DNA of 59,617 bases from Gammaproteobacteria bacterium. Its GTDB lineage: Bacteria > Pseudomonadota > Gammaproteobacteria > Pseudomonadales > Pseudohongiellaceae. The notes under the pieces are model-generated. The model saw only the letters and a list, made by a program, of their open reading frames with translations, was not told where the DNA came from and did not search any database. Both the position numbers and the translations under genes were made by a program. Positions 42,489 to 51,761 of the stretch are shown here, piece by piece; positions within the stretch are counted from its first letter, which is position 1; the number at the start of each line of letters is the position of its first letter. The stretch covers positions 1-59,617 of the forward strand of contig JAQWZF010000027.1 of the NCBI GenBank assembly GCA_029253585.1. Direction: 5' to 3'.

Positions 42489-44273
42489 ATGAGCACTGGA
42501 ATACTCGCCCTACTATCGCTTCTACCTATAATTTCTGTCGCTGTTTTCCTGGTGCTGCTGCGCTGGCCTGCGAGCCGCGCGATGCCTATCGCCTACGTGG
42601 TAGCCGCGGCACTGGCCTTCTTCGTCTGGCAGGTCCCTGTCAATAAAGTCTTGGCTGCCAGCGCAAACGGGCTCTGGGTCGCAGGTACTCTCATCTATAT
42701 TATCTTCGGCGCTATCTTGCTGCTGAACACCCTGCAGCGCAGCGGTGCTATCCGGGCTATTCGTCAGGGCTTCTCAGACATCACCCCGGATCGCCGCATT
42801 CAGGTAATCATCATTGCCTGGTTATTCGGCTCCTTCATTGAGGGGTCCGCGGGTTTCGGCACACCGGCCGCGGTGGCGGTGCCCTTAATGGTAGGCCTGG
42901 GCTTTCCTGCCATGGCGGCGGTGGTAGCCGGCATGATAATTCAGAGCACCCCGGTGTCCTTCGGTGCAATGGGCACACCCATTATGGTTGGCGTTAATAC
43001 CGGACTCTCAGCCGATCCGGAGATGGCAGCATATGCGGCGCAACTCGGTTATGCCGAGTGGGATCAATTTCTCGCTTTTATCGCTACCAAGATAGCGTTG
43101 CTTCACGCCATTGGCGGTACTTTTATCCCGCTTCTGGTCGTTGGCGTAATGACCAGATTCTTCGGCAAGAACAGGTCTTTCGCCGAAGGCTTTAAGGTGT
43201 GGAAGTTTGCCCTGTTCGCCGCCTTCGCCATGACCATTCCCTACCTATTGGTAGCCACCTATTTTCGACCAGAGTTTCCGTCCCTCATCGGCGGGCTCGT
43301 TGGCCTCGCCGTCGTCGTTAGCGCAGCGAAGGCCGGATTTCTCCTGCCCAAGGAAGAAGACATATGGGACTTCGACGATAAGGAAAACTGGGACGAAGAA
43401 TGGACCGGGAGTATGCATCTGGATGTTGAGGACGAAGGCGCGCCCGTGATGAATATAGTACGCGCCTGGTCACCCTATCTTTTCGTTGCCGGCCTGCTCG
43501 TTATTACACGCCTGCCCTATTTTAATCTGGAGCCTGTATTACGCGGGCCCGGCATCCTAACAACCTGGTCGTGGCAAGAAATTTTCGGCAGTGACATCAC
43601 CGCCTCATTTCAACCGTTCTGGTCACCCGGCACAATATTCATAATCGTCTCCCTCATCACCATAGCCCTGCACAGCCTAAAGGTATCCGAATACAAGGTC
43701 GCTCTGGGCAAATCGTTTAAGACCCTGGTACCTGCATCGATGGCTCTGGTGTTTACCGTGCCCATGGTTCAGGTGTTCATCAATTCCAGTGGTGGCGCCG
43801 CGGGTTACGAACAGATGCCCCTGGTACTCGCCGAGGGCGTCGCGAATCTTACAGGCTCGGCCTGGCCATTCTTTTCTACCTTCATCGGTGGCCTCGGTGC
43901 TTTCGTCGCCGGCAGCAACACCGTCAGCAATATGATGTTCTCCCTGTTCCAGTTTGGCGTGGGTGAACGCATCATGGCCGACCCAACCTGGATAGTTGCT
44001 CTGCAGGCGGTTGGTGGAGCCTCGGGGAATATCATCTGCGTGCACAACGTGGTGGCCGCCTCTGCCGTCGTGGGATTAATAGGCAAGGAAGGTGCAGTAA
44101 TCCGTAAGACAATAATGCCTTTCTGCTATTATGCACTTCTCACCGGGTCGGTAGGTTATGGCATCGTGAATATGTCGACAGGTGTGATCAATGCGGGATT
44201 CATCCTGGCAGCGCTCATCTTTGCCACCATGATCTATTTCATCATCCGGTTTAATCGAAGCGGCGCGAGCTGA
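42489..44273 (+). CDS. lctP: L-lactate permease family transporter
   Basis: A 594-residue membrane protein of the LctP family with about twelve to fourteen helices. [40 protein letters not shown] and [18 protein letters not shown] are the characteristic blocks. It imports lactate or glycolate with protons. A charged acidic loop (residues 295-320, with many Asp/Glu/Trp) interrupts the middle. No lactate dehydrogenase is adjacent; the selB gene follows 107 bp later. Confidence 0.88.
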   Translation: MSTGILALLSLLPIISVAVFLVLLRWPASRAMPIAYVVAAALAFFVWQVPVNKVLAASANGLWVAGTLIYIIFGAILLLNTLQRSGAIRAIRQGFSDITPDRRIQVIIIAWLFGSFIEGSAGFGTPAAVAVPLMVGLGFPAMAAVVAGMIIQSTPVSFGAMGTPIMVGVNTGLSADPEMAAYAAQLGYAEWDQFLAFIATKIALLHAIGGTFIPLLVVGVMTRFFGKNRSFAEGFKVWKFALFAAFAMTIPYLLVATYFRPEFPSLIGGLVGLAVVVSAAKAGFLLPKEEDIWDFDDKENWDEEWTGSMHLDVEDEGAPVMNIVRAWSPYLFVAGLLVITRLPYFNLEPVLRGPGILTTWSWQEIFGSDITASFQPFWSPGTIFIIVSLITIALHSLKVSEYKVALGKSFKTLVPASMALVFTVPMVQVFINSSGGAAGYEQMPLVLAEGVANLTGSAWPFFSTFIGGLGAFVAGSNTVSNMMFSLFQFGVGERIMADPTWIVALQAVGGASGNIICVHNVVAASAVVGLIGKEGAVIRKTIMPFCYYALLTGSVGYGIVNMSTGVINAGFILAALIFATMIYFIIRFNRSGAS

Positions 44274-44380
44274 CGCCGCTTCGGGACAGCTTGCTCCTGA
44301 CAGACGAGCGCGACTGACCTATACTCACCGCTTCAATCACCAGTGGCAGGTCAAACTGCATTCCGTTATAGAAAACATTC

Positions 44381-46345
44381 ATGTCTGAAGCCTCCCAGAA
44401 CAACACTCGCTCACTCATCTTCGCCACCGCCGGCCATGTCGATCATGGTAAGACCTCATTGGTGGCGAACATCACCGGCATCGATACAGACACCCTCGCG
44501 GAAGAGAAGAAACGCGGCCTCACCATAGTCCCAGGCTACGCCTATCACCATTTCAGCAGCGTGGTCGACGGCAAGGAATGTCAGAACACCCTGGGCTTTG
44601 TCGACGTGCCAGGTCATATCGACTTCATCAACAATATGCTGGCTGGCGTTGGCGCGGTAGACGGCGCCCTGCTAGTCATCGCCGCTAACGATGGCATCAT
44701 GCCGCAAACCCGCGAGCATCTGGCCATACTCGACCTGCTAGCCGTATCACGGGGCGCGATTGCACTCACAAAGACCGATCGCTGTGACCCCGACCGCGTG
44801 AAGCGCGTTATCGAAGAAATAGAGCAGCTCAAGACTAGCACCAGCCTGAAGAACGCCCCCATCTTCGCGCTATCCAACGAAACCGGTAGCGGCATCGACG
44901 ACCTCAGCAAGTACCTTGAAAGTCAGTTCAGCAACGACAGCTGTGTTAAGACGGCCGCAGATGACTCACAATATTTTCGCTACCTAATCGACCGCAGTTT
45001 CGTAGCCAAGGGGATCGGCACCGTAGTCACAGGTAGCGTTCGCGCAGGCTCTACCAAGACCGGAGCAAGCCTCAGGCATACTGCGACGGGAGAGCTAAGC
45101 AAACTGCGCGGTGCTAGGCTGGACAAGACCGAGCTTAGCGAAATTCATGCGGGGCAACGCGCCGCCATGAATGTGAGTCTGGATCATAAACTAGTCAGCC
45201 GTGGCGACTGGCTAGTCGATGAGAAACTCTTCCATCCGATTAACCGTATGGACGTGGCACTGAGCTTCATTGATAATTCTTTTAAACCACATAGTAGTGC
45301 GCAATACCATCTTCATTTAGGCGCCTCTCACCGCATAGTCAATATTCGCCATCTAGGCGAGAGTTTCTATCAGATTAAATGCAATGAAACCATGATCGCC
45401 CATCACGGCGACAAATTCATTGTGCGCGACCCTGCCTCAAAACACACCCTGGGCGGTGGCAGTGTAGTCGATATATTCGTGCCGAGACGCAGGCGCAGCA
45501 GCGAATTACGACTCGCTCAATTAAGCGCAATGCAGAATGACTCGCTCACCGCACTGAAGCTGCTTCTGCAGACAGAGGTAGATGGGATTAAGCTGCAGGA
45601 TTTTGCAACTAATCGAAATATTTGTGAAACAAAAATTGATGAACTATGCGAACAGCTGAAAACAGAGAAAGTCAACTACTGCTCCCTAATTTTGGAAAAA
45701 CTCACACTGCCCCTGCTCCTGCATAAGAAATACCATAGTGAGTATTGCAAAAAGATACTGGGCTTTCTTAATAATTTTCATGAGAAGCAACCCAATCAGC
45801 AGGGGGTTAGCGAGCCCGCTTTGAGTCGTGGCATCGACTTCGCCAGCTCGCACCTATTGTTCCACGGCATCTTGCAAACCCAGCTGGATTCCGGTGAAGT
45901 CAAACGCACGGGCACACTCCTCCACCTCCCCTCACACAAGACTTCACTCAGTGCTGAAGAAGAAGCCTTTCTCGCACAGGTCAGACCCATACTGTTGAAG
46001 GCGGGTTATGTTCCTCCGCGTACTCGGGAACTGGTTGAGATGACTAAAATCCCCCTGATCGCGCTGGAACGAATTCTACGTGACTCCGCCAAAGCCGGGA
46101 CCCTGATTAAAGTCGCTGAAAATCGCTACTACCTTCCTGAGACGATAATGACCCTCGCCGGCTTTACCGAAGAACTAGCTTTGGCCGAAGATGGCTTTTC
46201 CGTTATTCAGTTTCGCGATGCATCAGAGATAGGCCGCAACCTTTGCATCGAAATACTCGAATATTTTGATAGCTTAGGCTTCACTCGCCGTGATGGTAAC
46301 TGCCGTTTTGTGCGCACAAGTAAGGAAAACATCTTTGGTAAGTAA
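44381..46345 (+). CDS. selB: Selenocysteine-specific elongation factor SelB
   Basis: A 654-residue translational GTPase. G1 AGHVDHGKTSL (17-27), the effector region DTLAEEKKRGLTI, G3 DVPGH and G4 TKTD are intact. The two beta-barrel domains follow, then a C-terminal stretch of winged helices ending FSVIQFRDASEIGRNLCIEI then LEYFDSLGFTRRDGNCRF, the RNA-binding wing that reads SECIS hairpins. SelB brings selenocysteyl-tRNA to recoded UGA codons. No selA, selD, selC or obvious selenoprotein gene is in the window, so it may be a solitary locus. Length is close to the family norm. Confidence 0.88.
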   Translation: MSEASQNNTRSLIFATAGHVDHGKTSLVANITGIDTDTLAEEKKRGLTIVPGYAYHHFSSVVDGKECQNTLGFVDVPGHIDFINNMLAGVGAVDGALLVIAANDGIMPQTREHLAILDLLAVSRGAIALTKTDRCDPDRVKRVIEEIEQLKTSTSLKNAPIFALSNETGSGIDDLSKYLESQFSNDSCVKTAADDSQYFRYLIDRSFVAKGIGTVVTGSVRAGSTKTGASLRHTATGELSKLRGARLDKTELSEIHAGQRAAMNVSLDHKLVSRGDWLVDEKLFHPINRMDVALSFIDNSFKPHSSAQYHLHLGASHRIVNIRHLGESFYQIKCNETMIAHHGDKFIVRDPASKHTLGGGSVVDIFVPRRRRSSELRLAQLSAMQNDSLTALKLLLQTEVDGIKLQDFATNRNICETKIDELCEQLKTEKVNYCSLILEKLTLPLLLHKKYHSEYCKKILGFLNNFHEKQPNQQGVSEPALSRGIDFASSHLLFHGILQTQLDSGEVKRTGTLLHLPSHKTSLSAEEEAFLAQVRPILLKAGYVPPRTRELVEMTKIPLIALERILRDSAKAGTLIKVAENRYYLPETIMTLAGFTEELALAEDGFSVIQFRDASEIGRNLCIEILEYFDSLGFTRRDGNCRFVRTSKENIFGK

Positions 46346-46880
46346 GCTTTGCCGAAATTTTACGGAAATTTCATCTCTAGCCCTATCTATAAACACACCG
46401 TTGTTGATCTAATTCAAAAGCAGTCGCCTCTCTGATTGAAACCAACATCTCTCAGGCACACTTTGTTCCTGTAAGTCACCGAACCGAGATTAGAACATGA
46501 CTAAACTAAGGCCTATGAAAAGAACAAGCGTAGCTGTATCGAGCGCAGACTTTTACCTCGCCCAAGCAGCCTGTAGTCCTTCACCATCGGAACAGACTGG
46601 ATGCTAAGTATGCCAAAAGGCATTAACGGGCTAATAGCATTGTTGATAAACCATTCGGCGGTTCCGATCTGTGGAGCGGCAGGGAGAAATCCTGTAAGAG
46701 CTTATCAATGGCGCTAACCGGAATGCCTGTTGCAACAGTTGCAGGTGGAAGGATCACTGCTGTCTATCCCAGGCACAGGACCCGCTGGCGTGGCTATTCC
46801 CAATAGCCTGACCATTGGACCTGTCGATGGAACGAAGATTTGAGAAGCTGCAATTGAGACAAGCAGCCGTTTTAGGAAGA
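46346..46880. other. Gene-free stretch, possibly a decayed exported protein gene
   Basis: About 535 bp after selB with no open gene. A start at 46497 opens only 36 codons (TSVAVSSADFYLAQAACSPS, reminiscent of a lipoprotein signal) before a stop; further fragments such as GTGPAGVAIPNSLTIGPVDG near 46770-46840 also look coding but are interrupted. This suggests a gene lost by point mutations; the family was not recognised. Confidence 0.35.
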
Positions 46881-48152
46881 CTACTTTATGCCATACAATA
46901 CGACAGGCAGCTTGGTATAGCCTTTAACGAAACTAGAATAGACGCGCTCGGGCTCAGCCACAACCTCTACCTTGTGGAAGCGTTTCATGATCTCCTCCCA
47001 CACTATCGTCAGCTGCATCTCTGCGAGCCGGTTACCCATGCAGCGATGAAGCCCAAAGCCAAAGGATAGATGTTGACGGGCATTGGGTCTATCGATCAAA
47101 AACTCGTTCGCGCGCTCTATAGACTCCTCGTCTCGATTGCCAGAGGCGTACCACATGACGACCTTATCACCCTTGCTGATCTGCTTGCCGCCAAGCACGG
47201 TGTCTACCAGCGCGGTTCGGCGCATATAGGCTAGAGGCGTCTGCCAACGAATTATTTCCGATACCATATTGCGGATAAGACTAGGGTCTTCACGCAGCTT
47301 GTCATATTCGGCTGGGTTTTCGTTCAACGCTAACACCCCACCGGAGATAGAATTACGCGTCGTATCGTTGCCACCCACTATAAGCAAGATAACATTACCC
47401 AGATACTCTTCCTGAGGCATATTTCGCGTCGCCTCGCCGTGAGCGAGCATTGAGATCAAATCATTACCCGGCTCTTGATCCACACGCTCATTCCACAGGC
47501 GCATAAAGTAAGCCAAACAATCCTGAACAGCCTCCCACCGCTGCTGATGATTGCTAATTACACCACCGCCAGGAATCGCGGTCGCTGCATCAGACCAGTA
47601 GGTGAGCTTGCTGCGCTCTTTGAAAGGAAAATCAAACAGTGTGGCGAGCATCTGTGTGGTGAGTTCAATCGACACGCGCTCTACCCAATCGAACTCCTCA
47701 TCCAGCGGCAAGCAATCCAAAATAGTGCAGACACGTTGACGAATAAGCCCTTCTAGGTTTTTTAGATTAGCAGGCGCTACCACACCCTGAACGACGCGAC
47801 GCTGCTCATCGTGCTTGGGAGGGTCCATAGAGATAAAGGCAGGGAGCGTATATTCATTAAAGGTATCGACGATACCAATAGTGGGTTCAGAGGAATAGAT
47901 TTGCGGCGAGGTATCGACCTGCATAATATCCGCGTACTTCATTACCGACCAATATGGACCAACCGCCGAGTCGGGGCAATAGTGTACCGGCTCTTCCTTG
48001 CGCAATCGTTCCATAAAGGGCAGGTACTCATTTGCCTGCCAGATACCTGGATGGGATAGATCTATCTTTTCGATGGGCATGGCATAGGGATCCATACCTA
48101 CCATGCTCCACTTACTTTTCTTTAGCGGCTGCCCGCCTATTGCTTCGCTCAT
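46881..48152 (-). CDS. Cytochrome P450, CYP153-like
   Basis: A 423-residue soluble P450. It shows the I-helix oxygen-binding segment VGGNDTTRNSISGGVLAL, the E-x-x-R pair in SEIIRW, and the heme loop FGFGLHRCMGNRLAEMQL with the cysteine ligand. These match CYP153 enzymes, which hydroxylate the terminal carbon of alkanes and fatty acids. It lies 34 bp after a [2Fe-2S] ferredoxin gene on the same strand, the usual electron donor. GGAGG lies 8 nt before ATG 48152. A ferredoxin reductase is not in the window. Confidence 0.87.
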   Translation of the reverse strand: MSEAIGGQPLKKSKWSMVGMDPYAMPIEKIDLSHPGIWQANEYLPFMERLRKEEPVHYCPDSAVGPYWSVMKYADIMQVDTSPQIYSSEPTIGIVDTFNEYTLPAFISMDPPKHDEQRRVVQGVVAPANLKNLEGLIRQRVCTILDCLPLDEEFDWVERVSIELTTQMLATLFDFPFKERSKLTYWSDAATAIPGGGVISNHQQRWEAVQDCLAYFMRLWNERVDQEPGNDLISMLAHGEATRNMPQEEYLGNVILLIVGGNDTTRNSISGGVLALNENPAEYDKLREDPSLIRNMVSEIIRWQTPLAYMRRTALVDTVLGGKQISKGDKVVMWYASGNRDEESIERANEFLIDRPNARQHLSFGFGLHRCMGNRLAEMQLTIVWEEIMKRFHKVEVVAEPERVYSSFVKGYTKLPVVLYGIK

Positions 48153-48186
48153 ACTACCATCCTCCCATAAGACATTGCATTAGCGT

Positions 48187-48507
48187 CTAGAACTGGAACT
48201 CTGGCGTAGTGACAACCAAACCATCCAGTTTCTCAGTCACCTGAATCTGACAAGAAAGACGCGAGTTTTCTTGACGATCAGTGCTTAGGCTGAGCATCGC
48301 CTCTTCGGTAGGATTTACCTCCCCAACCTTTGCCAGCCATTCTTCTTTGATATAGACATGACAGGTGGCGCAGGAACAAGAACCGCCGCAGTCCGCATCA
48401 ATACCCGGCACGCCATTACTTACCGCCGCCTGCATTACCGAAGCGCCGGGTGATACCTCGACTGGATGCTCACTACCATCGTGCTCGATGAACAATATGT
48501 TAACCAT
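48187..48507 (-). CDS. [2Fe-2S] ferredoxin (adrenodoxin type)
   Basis: A 106-residue ferredoxin with the cluster ligands C-G-G-S-C-S-C-A-T-C and a last cysteine in LSCQIQVT, the pattern of adrenodoxin/putidaredoxin-type proteins. It passes electrons from a flavin reductase to the P450 encoded next. I chose ATG 48507 because the conserved sequence MVNILFIEHDGSEH begins there; an upstream extension to 48603 is not family-like. Confidence 0.88.
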   Translation of the reverse strand: MVNILFIEHDGSEHPVEVSPGASVMQAAVSNGVPGIDADCGGSCSCATCHVYIKEEWLAKVGEVNPTEEAMLSLSTDRQENSRLSCQIQVTEKLDGLVVTTPEFQF

Positions 48508-48603
48508 GAAACTAAAACCCTTATCTCTAGAAAATCGAAGGCGCAACAATAGCAAGGAATCTCGATGAGAAAAAGGGGCTTCAAGTACTTCAAGCTTCTT
48601 CAA

Positions 48604-48617
48604 GGGGACACTGACAA
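48604..48617. repeat. Family A end fragment
   Basis: GGGGACACTGACAA, the outer 14 bp of the family A end, in the gap before the threonine aldolase gene. Confidence 0.4.
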
Positions 48618-48760
48618 AGGGGGTATCGAAGTATAGACCTACTACTCAATATCATTTACATTCATCTGCTTAGAATCTGTCTCTCTCAGGATAAATCTGT
48701 AAATAATTCCCGAGCGGTTAGAGAGTTGGGTTAATTGTAGTGACAAGAGAGAGATATACC

Positions 48761-49786
48761 ATGCACGACTTCTACGCAGATACCAAATCCATTCCGACAA
48801 AACCAATGCTAGAGACCATACTTGCGGCTTCGCTGGGAGACGAACAGAAAGGTGAAGATCCCACTACAGCCGCGCTGGAATCAAGGGTAGCTGAGCTTTT
48901 GGGTAAGGAAGCTGCAATATTTATGATTTCCGGGACCATGTGCAATGAAATAGCGGTAAGAGTACATTGCGATCCGGGAGATGAAGTCATTTGCGATGCT
49001 AGCAGTCATCTCTTGAATTACGAATGCGGTTCGCCAGCGGCACTTAGTGGGGTTGTTATGAATACCCTACAGGGTAGGCATGGGATTTTTTCTATCGACG
49101 ATGTGCGAAATGCAATCCGCCCCATTTCCCGCTACATGCCGGTCAGTAAAATGTTGCTAGTAGAACAAACAGCGAATCTAGGCGGAGGTGCGATCTGGCC
49201 GCTGGAGACCATAGATGCTGTAGCAGAAGAAGCGAAGTCTGCAGGTCTAGTTACACATATGGACGGAGCGAGGCTCATGAATGCAGTGGTAAAGACTGGT
49301 ATATCAGCCGCACGATACGCAAGGGACTTCGATTCAGTTTGGATAGATTTTTCTAAGGGACTAGGTGCTCCCTGTGGTGCTGTATTAGCAGGTTCTGCAG
49401 AATTTTGTGAGCAAGCATGGAGGCAAAAGCAGGCGCTCGGAGGAGCAATGCGTCAATCCGGTGTGCTCGCTTCGACTTGCTTATATGCTCTCGATAATCA
49501 CATCGAACAACTCGCTGCTGATAATGCGCTTGCAGCATCTATCGGGGAGCGTATAAAAAATCTTCCTGGTGTCATAAATATGCTCCCGGTAGATAGCAAC
49601 ATAATTATTTTCGATGTATCCGAGAAGTCACCTACTGCAGCAGAAATTGTTAAATTGCTGCAAAATGAGGGCGTGATTATCGGGGCATTTGGTGAACGGC
49701 GGCTCCGTGTGGTTACTTGTTTGAATGTCAATGAAGCATCGGGAGAAAAATTGGTTCAAGCATTGACACCATTACTTAACGATTAA
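48761..49786 (+). CDS. Low-specificity threonine aldolase
   Basis: A 341-residue PLP enzyme of the beta-eliminating lyase/threonine aldolase family. It begins FYADTKSIPTKPM, has EDPTTAALE, the PLP contacts HMDGARL, and the Schiff-base lysine in DFSKGLGAPCGAVL. It splits threonine or allo-threonine to glycine and acetaldehyde. I chose ATG 48761, with GAGAGA upstream; seven residues more are possible from a GTG at 48740. It is 53 bp before an NhaC-type transporter gene, in the same direction, so the transporter may carry a substrate of this enzyme. Confidence 0.85.
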   Translation: MHDFYADTKSIPTKPMLETILAASLGDEQKGEDPTTAALESRVAELLGKEAAIFMISGTMCNEIAVRVHCDPGDEVICDASSHLLNYECGSPAALSGVVMNTLQGRHGIFSIDDVRNAIRPISRYMPVSKMLLVEQTANLGGGAIWPLETIDAVAEEAKSAGLVTHMDGARLMNAVVKTGISAARYARDFDSVWIDFSKGLGAPCGAVLAGSAEFCEQAWRQKQALGGAMRQSGVLASTCLYALDNHIEQLAADNALAASIGERIKNLPGVINMLPVDSNIIIFDVSEKSPTAAEIVKLLQNEGVIIGAFGERRLRVVTCLNVNEASGEKLVQALTPLLND

Positions 49787-49839
49787 CTACAGCTACTCGA
49801 AAAGCTAAGAACGAAAATAATCCATGAACCAACCCAACA

Positions 49840-51585
49840 ATGAATAAACTTGCAATTGCATTTTCCCCTGCGTTCTGGGCATTTAGCATCTCCGTTTTCG
49901 CTAGTCTTTACGTGCATTTTTTTGTATCGCCAACCTGGGTTGAGCAAAGGACCACGATACAAGTATTCGTCGACGATCAAGGCCAACACTTCTACCTTCA
50001 GGAAGGGCAAACACTACTTATTGATGAAATTGTGCCCTATGCTGAATCTCCGCTGCGACAGGACGCTTTAGATGAAACTCGAAAGAGCCCACCCTTGGAA
50101 AGCCAATGGGTTGTAGAGGTAAATGACATAACTGGTGAGCAGCGATTTTCAATCCTTCAGGCGAGTCCACACTTTAGAGGCTGGTCTTTGTTGCCTTCAT
50201 TAATCGCTATCTGCCTGTGTCTCTTGACTAGAGAACCTTTAACGTCGCTGTTCGCTGGTATGGTAGTGGGTGCATTCATGCTAGGAAACTTCAATTTATT
50301 GGATGAAGTCCTAATTCCTGTTTTCGCGAGCACAAATTCTGCGGGCATACTCCTGTTGTACCTCTGGCTACTCGGTGGATTACTGGGGGTATGGACAAGA
50401 ACCGGCGCTGCACAGCAATTCGCTGACCATATGGCACAAAAGTTCGTGCATGGGCCAAGGTCTGCGAAATTCATAGCTTGGCTACTTGGGCTTGTCTTCT
50501 TTCAAGGAGGAAGTGTTAGTACTGTTTTGGCCGGAGTTGCCATAAAGCCATTGGCAGACAAAAGACGTGTGAGTCATGAAGAGACTAGCTACATAGTTGA
50601 TGCCACTGGCGCGCCTGTAGCCTCACTCCTGGCATTCAATGCATGGCCGCTGTTCGTGCAGTCTCTTATTTTTGTGCCTGGCGTTGCATTTCTTAGTTCG
50701 GAGTCTAGCAGAATCAGTTTCTATTTCAGCAGTTTGGGTTTTAGCTTCTATTCCATAATCATGATCTTAGGGGCGCTGATGTTGAGTCTGAATATCAAAG
50801 GATTCCCCGGAAGAGGCTTGCTTCAGGCTCGAAAGCGAACTTCCGAAACCGGTGAGTTAGATGGACCTAGCGCAGTTCCGATTAGTGCTCCCGAGTTACA
50901 CGATAAACATGTGCCGTTGGGCTACTCACCTTCAGTCGTAGAATTTATAGCGCCTTTGTTATTGCTGATCTCTATCGCAATTGGCAGTTTTATCCTGCTC
51001 GGGTCGCCTCAGGTCAATTGGGCATTTGGCGCTGCCTTGTTACTTGCTATCGTTATCGCGTTATTAAAGGGGATGAGTTTACGGCATGTGATTGACGGAA
51101 TTGGAAATGGTTTGAAAGGCGTAATCATGGCCGTAACAATTATGATGCTGGCCATTATTCTGGGAGGAATAAGTGCCGAAACTGGGGGAGGGTTGTATTT
51201 AATTGACTTATTGGGAGACCGGATTCCTTATTACTCTTTGCCTGCAGTACTTTTAATCCTCACTATTGTCACGTCAGTTTCCACGGGAAGCAGCTGGGGA
51301 ACCTATGCAATCGCTTTTCCTCTAGCGATGCCTCTTGCCTGGGCGATCACTGAAGGACAGTGTATTGCGAACCCCGAGCTCTACATGTCTATTTGTTTCG
51401 CATGTGTTCTCAATGGTGGCGTGTTTGGTGACCAGTGTTCTCCCATATCGGACACCACGATACTGAGTGCAACAACAACCGGTTGCGATTTAATGGACCA
51501 CGTGAAGACTCAGTTTGAGCCTGCAGCCTATACAGCTGGCGTTTCCGCAATACTGTGGACGATTTCTGCGATCGTTATTGCTTGA
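49840..51585 (+). CDS. NhaC-family transporter with an extra N-terminal domain
   Basis: A 581-residue membrane protein with about twelve helices. VSTGSSWGTYAIAFPLAMPL and GGVFGDQCSPISDTTILSAT are the characteristic NhaC antiporter motifs. Residues 31-105, between the first and second helix, form a hydrophilic extracytoplasmic domain (QVFVDDQGQHFYLQEGQTLL and more) not usual in NhaC. Members exchange Na+ for H+ or malate/lactate. It probably forms a unit with the threonine aldolase gene, which hints at an amino-acid substrate. A family A palindrome follows 18 bp after the stop. Confidence 0.82.
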   Translation: MNKLAIAFSPAFWAFSISVFASLYVHFFVSPTWVEQRTTIQVFVDDQGQHFYLQEGQTLLIDEIVPYAESPLRQDALDETRKSPPLESQWVVEVNDITGEQRFSILQASPHFRGWSLLPSLIAICLCLLTREPLTSLFAGMVVGAFMLGNFNLLDEVLIPVFASTNSAGILLLYLWLLGGLLGVWTRTGAAQQFADHMAQKFVHGPRSAKFIAWLLGLVFFQGGSVSTVLAGVAIKPLADKRRVSHEETSYIVDATGAPVASLLAFNAWPLFVQSLIFVPGVAFLSSESSRISFYFSSLGFSFYSIIMILGALMLSLNIKGFPGRGLLQARKRTSETGELDGPSAVPISAPELHDKHVPLGYSPSVVEFIAPLLLLISIAIGSFILLGSPQVNWAFGAALLLAIVIALLKGMSLRHVIDGIGNGLKGVIMAVTIMMLAIILGGISAETGGGLYLIDLLGDRIPYYSLPAVLLILTIVTSVSTGSSWGTYAIAFPLAMPLAWAITEGQCIANPELYMSICFACVLNGGVFGDQCSPISDTTILSATTTGCDLMDHVKTQFEPAAYTAGVSAILWTISAIVIA

Positions 51586-51603
51586 AGATTGAGAGAAATA
51601 GAA

Positions 51604-51668
51604 GGGGACACTGACAACTTATCAACTTAAGCGGAACTACCCTATGCTGATAAGTTGTCAGTGTCCCC
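51604..51668. repeat. Family A short palindrome (possible terminator)
   Basis: GGGGACACTGACAACTTATC at the left and GATAAGTTGTCAGTGTCCCC at the right: at least 20 bp perfect inverted arms with only about 25 bp between. It could fold as a hairpin after the transporter gene. Confidence 0.8.
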
Positions 51669-51761
51669 TCGCTTCTTGACCATTCGCTTACTAAACGCTA
51701 CTTTGAATCCTTCCTTTCACGGCTCAACCGTTGATCCGACAGAGATTTGGAGAACAAGACG

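Noticed and set aside
46620..46720. tRNA-Sec gene near selB
   Set aside because: The sequence after selB shows some GC-rich inverted bits but no long acceptor stem, no TCA anticodon arm and no CCA end, so selC is not here.
46815..47069. 84-codon plus-strand open frame after selB
   Set aside because: Most of it is antisense to the P450 C-terminus, and it shows no motif.
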